In this document: positions 60,522 to 64,000 of the stretch, in pieces | Layout of the letters: the number at the start of each line of letters is the position of its first letter | Position numbering within the stretch: the stretch's first letter is position 1 | DNA from: Propioniciclava sp. MC1595 | GTDB taxonomy: Bacteria; Actinomycetota; Actinomycetes; Propionibacteriales; Propionibacteriaceae | Assembly: GCF_017569205.1 (NCBI RefSeq) | Contig: NZ_CP071870.1 | Coordinates: forward strand, 2,790,001 to 2,854,000 | DNA length: 64,000 nucleotides | Direction: 5' to 3' | The notes under the pieces: generated by a model | What the model was told of the DNA's origin: nothing | The model's input: the letters and a program-made list of their open reading frames with translations, nothing else | The model's database searches: none | Position numbers and translations under genes: made by a program

Positions 60522-63500
60522 CCGCACCTGGTTGCTTGTCGGGCGGATAGTTGTGCTTCACCAGCAGTCGCTTGATGGACGAACGCAGCTTTGCTCGCAC
60601 GTCGTCGCGCACCGTCCAGTCGGTCTTGACGTCACGCTGCATGATGGCGACGAGGTCGCGAGCGATCTGGCCGAGCACATCGTCGCCCATCACCTCCACG
60701 GCCGAGCGGTTCTCGGCTACCGCGTCGTACAGCGCCAACTCATCGGTTCCCAGCGGCGGCGTGAACCGCTCGCCACGCCTAGCCTCTGCGGCAACTTCCT
60801 GGGCCAGCTCGATGAGCGCTTCGATCACCTGGGCAGCCGTGAGCTGCGAGTTCGCATACCGCGCCATGAGTTCGGCGACGCGTTCGCTGAACGCGCGATG
60901 GCGCACGATGTTCCCCCCCGTGACCCGGGAGGCCTCCGACAGAACCGCATTGCGCAGGGCTTCCAGTGCGAGTTGGGCGTTGCTGGCCGTCCGTGCCGCG
61001 GCGAGCACCTCGGGAGTGAGGGCGTCCAGTTCGGGTTTGGGCAATCCTGCCGCCTCATACAGGTCGAGCACCTCACCTGAACTCGTGCTCCGCGCAATCA
61101 GGTCACCAAGCAGCCGGGCGATCTCCTCCGGCACGGGACGTCCGCTCGCCCGCCGCTCCTCGGCGTCGAACTTGGCCATGTAGACGCGCACCTCTTCGTA
61201 GAACCGCACGGTTCCCCGAAGCGGGGCCAGCGCCTCATCGCCCGACGCCAGCGCCCACGCGCGCTGCAGTTGGCTGGCCTTGCGCCGATAGGTGGACGCC
61301 GTGGGCTCAGCCTCGTCGTCGCCCGGCCGCTGTTCGCGTAGCCAGTTCACCAGGCCTAGTGCCACCTTGACGTACTTGACCCCCTTCGACAGCCTCTGCT
61401 GCCAGCCGAAGGGCGCCGTGAGCTGGTCAAGTTCACCGGCGAGCTGCTGAACCAGCGCCACCGCCTCCTCGTGGGGGCGTCCCATCGGTCGGCCCTCCTG
61501 GTCGGCCTTGGAATAGACGGCCAGGGCGGCTTGCAGGTTCTCGACCAGCGGGGCATACCCGACCAGCAGGCCGGCGTCCTTGCCGCGGAACGTGCGGTTC
61601 ACCCGCGCGAGCGTCTGCATGAGCTGGGCACCCTGCTGGGGCCGGTCGAGGTACAGGGTGTGGAGGGGCGGGCTGTCGTAGCCGGTGAGCATCATGTCCT
61701 TGACGATGACGAGTTGCAGCTCGTCATCGGGGTTGCGCAGCCGTTCCTTGATGGTGGAGTTCTGGCTCTCCGTGCGGACGTGGTCACTCACCGGCGGTTG
61801 GTCGGACGCCGACCCCGAGTAGACCACCTTGATGACGCCGGCCTCGATGGAATCCGAGTGCCACTCCGGGCGGCGTTGGACGAGCGCCGCGTAGAGGCGG
61901 GCGCAGATCTCGCGGGTCGCGCAGACGATCAGCGCCTTGCCGGGCACCTCGATCTGGGGGAGCATCGCGGTCGACCGGGCGTCCCAGTGCTCGAGGATGT
62001 CGTCGGCCAGCGTGGCGATGCGGGCGGGCGCGCCGTAGATGGCGTTGATCTTGGCGACACTGCGTTCGAGTTGGGCGCGCTCCACGTCGTCCAAGCCCTC
62101 GGTGATGCGGTCAGCGGCGTCGTCGAAGTCGTCCTGGGTGACCCCGTCGGCGAGCGCGACCTGCACGAGCCGGGGCTCGAACACCACGGGCACCGTCGCG
62201 CCGTCGGCGACGGCGCGGGAGAGGTCGTAGACGTCGATGTCGGGGCCGAACACGTTTCGGGTGTCGCGTTCGGGCAGGGAGATCGGCGTGCCGGTGAAGG
62301 CGATCAGGGTGGCATGCGGCAGGGCGTCGCGCAGGTGCCGTGCGTAGCCGTCGAGGTCGTCGTAGTGGCTGCGGTGCGCCTCATCAACGACGACGATGAT
62401 GTTCCGCCGGTCCGACAACAGGGGATGGGACGCCCCGGTGTCGCGCTCGGTCTGGGTGAGCCCGAACTTCTGCAGGGTGGTGAACAGGATGCCGCCGGTG
62501 CGGCGTCCGGTCAGTTCGGCGCGGAGTTGTGTTCGGGTCTTGACGGCGAGGGGGCTCTCGGCGAGCAGCCCCGAGCGCTCGAAGGCTCCGAAGAGTTGCC
62601 CGTCGAGTTCCTTGCGGTCGGTGATGACGACCACGGTCGGGTTTTCCAGCAGCGGGTGGCGTTGGACGAGGTGGGTGTAGAACTCCATCTCCAACGACTT
62701 GCCCGCTCCCTGCGTGTGCCAGACAACGCCGGCTTTCCCGTCCGTGCGGTAGGCGATGATGGTCGCTGCGATGGCCCGGGCGACGGCGAAGTACTGGTGA
62801 GGTTTGGCCACGAGCTTGGCGATGCCGCCGTCGGTGACGGAGAACGACACGTAGTTGCGGGCGAGCTGACCGAATCGGTCGGTCTGCAACAGCCCGGCGC
62901 AGAGTGCTTCGAGTTGCGACAGGGCCTCGCCGTCGACACCTTCAGCGTCGGGCGGGTAGGGCGTGCCGTCATCGTCGACGTACCACGGGGCGTAGTGGTT
63001 GAGCGGCGTGAACGGCGTCCCGTAGCGCGCGAGGATACCGTCGCTGATCACGGTCAGGACACAGAACCGGAACGCCAACGGGAACTCGCGCAGGTATGTC
63101 TGCAGTTGGGCGTGGGCGGCCGCGAGGTGCGCCTGTTCTGAGCCAGCCCGCTTCAGTTCGACGATGGCGACCGGCAGCCCGTTGCAGTAGAGCACGAGGT
63201 CGAACCGCCGCAGGCCCTCAGGGCGGCGGATCGTCACCTGGTTGGCGACCAGGTAGTCGTTGTCGGCCGGTTCGGCGCTGATGACACGCAGCGTGGGACT
63301 CTGCTCGACACCATCGTCGTCCACGTAGTCGAGGCGATAGCCAGCGGTCAGCCACGCGTGGGCGCGCATGTTCTCGGTGATGGCATCGGCCGAGGTGGGA
63401 GTGAGTATCTCCTCGCGTGCCTGCACCAACTGTTCATTCGGGACTCCGGGGTTGAGTTTGCGCAGGGCGTCTAGCAGGCGTCCGGGGATGGCGAGGTCCT

Positions 63501-63621
63501 CCCAGGTCTCACGTTCGCCCGATCCGGGCGCGATGGCCTCGCCGGTGACGGGGACCCACCAGTCGCCGATCCATTCAAGGGCATCAGCTTCGTGCATGGC
63601 TTCGGTGCCGTCGCGGGTCAT
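60466..63621 (-). CDS. hsdR: Type I restriction enzyme R subunit
   Basis: A 1,051-residue motor-nuclease. The N-terminal PD-(D/E)XK nuclease has Asp141 (FDLVLYC) and Glu155-x-Lys157 (IVELK). The SF2 motor has Walker A QGAGKS (304-309), DEAH (413-416), GTPIS, and motif VI QTLARVNRT. The C-terminal helical part should bind HsdM. It cleaves unmethylated DNA after translocation. ATG 63621 follows AGGAGG and overlaps the upstream nuclease stop (ATGA). HsdM and HsdS are not in the window and would lie beyond the right edge. Confidence 0.95.
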   Translation of the reverse strand: MTRDGTEAMHEADALEWIGDWWVPVTGEAIAPGSGERETWEDLAIPGRLLDALRKLNPGVPNEQLVQAREEILTPTSADAITENMRAHAWLTAGYRLDYVDDDGVEQSPTLRVISAEPADNDYLVANQVTIRRPEGLRRFDLVLYCNGLPVAIVELKRAGSEQAHLAAAHAQLQTYLREFPLAFRFCVLTVISDGILARYGTPFTPLNHYAPWYVDDDGTPYPPDAEGVDGEALSQLEALCAGLLQTDRFGQLARNYVSFSVTDGGIAKLVAKPHQYFAVARAIAATIIAYRTDGKAGVVWHTQGAGKSLEMEFYTHLVQRHPLLENPTVVVITDRKELDGQLFGAFERSGLLAESPLAVKTRTQLRAELTGRRTGGILFTTLQKFGLTQTERDTGASHPLLSDRRNIIVVVDEAHRSHYDDLDGYARHLRDALPHATLIAFTGTPISLPERDTRNVFGPDIDVYDLSRAVADGATVPVVFEPRLVQVALADGVTQDDFDDAADRITEGLDDVERAQLERSVAKINAIYGAPARIATLADDILEHWDARSTAMLPQIEVPGKALIVCATREICARLYAALVQRRPEWHSDSIEAGVIKVVYSGSASDQPPVSDHVRTESQNSTIKERLRNPDDELQLVIVKDMMLTGYDSPPLHTLYLDRPQQGAQLMQTLARVNRTFRGKDAGLLVGYAPLVENLQAALAVYSKADQEGRPMGRPHEEAVALVQQLAGELDQLTAPFGWQQRLSKGVKYVKVALGLVNWLREQRPGDDEAEPTASTYRRKASQLQRAWALASGDEALAPLRGTVRFYEEVRVYMAKFDAEERRASGRPVPEEIARLLGDLIARSTSSGEVLDLYEAAGLPKPELDALTPEVLAAARTASNAQLALEALRNAVLSEASRVTGGNIVRHRAFSERVAELMARYANSQLTAAQVIEALIELAQEVAAEARRGERFTPPLGTDELALYDAVAENRSAVEVMGDDVLGQIARDLVAIMQRDVKTDWTVRDDVRAKLRSSIKRLLVKHNYPPDKQPGAVKLVLEQMELLAPRFAAR

Positions 63622-64000
63622 GGCCCCTCCTTGGGGTCTGAAAGTTCGGCTTCGAGCTCTTCGATGCTGGGCAGGGACGCCGCCAGCTCGGCCGGCAGGT
63701 CGGTGGTGAGCTCGGACGCCCACTCGGCCACACCCATCGGGTGGGTGTGGCCGCGCAGCGCGTACTCGGCGACGACGCTGTTCTTGCTGCGGCACAGAAC
63801 GAGCCCGATGGTGGGGCCATCTCCGTCGGCTGCCAGCAGTTCGTCGGCAGCCGCGAGGTACATGTTGAGCTGGCCGAGATCACGGGGGTCGAACGGCGTG
63901 GCCTTGAGCTCGATGATGACGAAGCACCGCAGGCGGACGTGGTAGAAGACGAGGTCGCACACGAACTCGTCACCGCCGAGCACGAGCCTGACCTGCCGCC
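63618..64000 (-). CDS. C-terminal part of a DUF1016/YhcG-like PD-(D/E)XK nuclease
   Basis: The last 126 codons of a gene that enters from the right edge. RQVRLVLGGDEFVCDLVFYH followed by CFVIIELKATPFDPRDLGQLNMYLAAADELL is the DUF1016 (YhcG) nuclease pattern, with Asp in CDLVFYH and Glu-x-Lys in IELK. GLVLCRSKNSVVAEYAL and SIEELEAEL follow. Its stop overlaps the hsdR start, so it is in the same operon, as often seen in type I defence islands. Confidence 0.88.
   Translation of the reverse strand, partial: RQVRLVLGGDEFVCDLVFYHVRLRCFVIIELKATPFDPRDLGQLNMYLAAADELLAADGDGPTIGLVLCRSKNSVVAEYALRGHTHPMGVAEWASELTTDLPAELAASLPSIEELEAELSDPKEGP

Noticed and set aside
60466-64000. Possibility of a prophage or transposon at the right edge
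   Set aside because: No integrase, transposase or terminal repeat is visible in the window; the genes are a restriction operon.

Overview
The window is high-GC, gene-dense actinobacterial DNA. Hallmarks are CarD, the SenX3-RegX3 pair with PhoU and Gpm, DUF3027 beside a cold-shock protein, a DUF3263 gene, a GroEL with two CIRCE elements, many GTG starts, 4-bp gene overlaps, and many genes whose start codon lies 6-7 bases after an xAxxxT -10 box (leaderless transcripts). The family is uncertain; a Propionibacteriaceae-like or related actinobacterium is my best guess from gene content, not a measured placement.

Region by region. 1-9,043 is a carotenoid cluster: crtY, a cytochrome P450 on the other strand, then an operon of an isopentenyl-diphosphate isomerase/GGPP synthase fusion, crtI, crtB, crtT and crtU, each start overlapping the previous stop. 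Together they should turn IPP/DMAPP into an aromatic carotenoid of the isorenieratene type, with the P450 as a possible ring hydroxylase. 9,100-22,350 holds a luciferase-like oxidoreductase, a thioredoxin with a histidine-rich tail, a DtxR-type regulator operon, a purine permease, DUF3027/cold-shock genes, a Nudix protein, a CDF metal exporter, a CutC-like half protein, a DedA protein and a membrane-anchored AlbA_2 protein. 22,500-26,365 is a large Pls/PosA-type single-module NRPS with membrane and left-handed beta-helix regions; its 5' end shows a frame problem. 26,390-31,460 has an M1 peptidase, a HAD phosphatase, the tail of a decayed multicopper oxidase, groL and small conserved genes.

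31,600-39,660 has manA, DUF808, two SMR transporters behind a guanidine-III riboswitch, a tRNA-Thr directly abutting a methyltransferase gene, a NarL/DesK two-component pair, a DedA protein and a sugar-importer ATPase. 39,720-51,064 holds DUF4032, cysS, rlmB, an S49 peptidase, glyA, a DUF2207 protein, a zinc peptidase, and ispF-ispD-carD. The ispD/ispF pair feeds the MEP pathway that supplies the carotenoid genes. 51,428-56,528 holds a lipoprotein, a PRPP synthetase, regX3-senX3, phoU behind a PHO box, and gpm. 56,680-60,521 has a truncated P450, a LysR regulator, a DksA-like zinc-finger protein, a DUF5134 membrane protein with a cysteine-rich insert, and a TetR regulator. The right edge starts a defence locus: hsdR and the end of a PD-(D/E)XK (DUF1016/YhcG-like) nuclease.

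The most interesting items are the idi-crtE fusion and its symmetric divergent promoter, the guanidine-III riboswitch with a visible switching helix, the Pls-type NRPS with its palindromic operator and frame problem, the tRNA/CDS junction, the PHO box, and several gene remnants (multicopper oxidase, P450, CutC).
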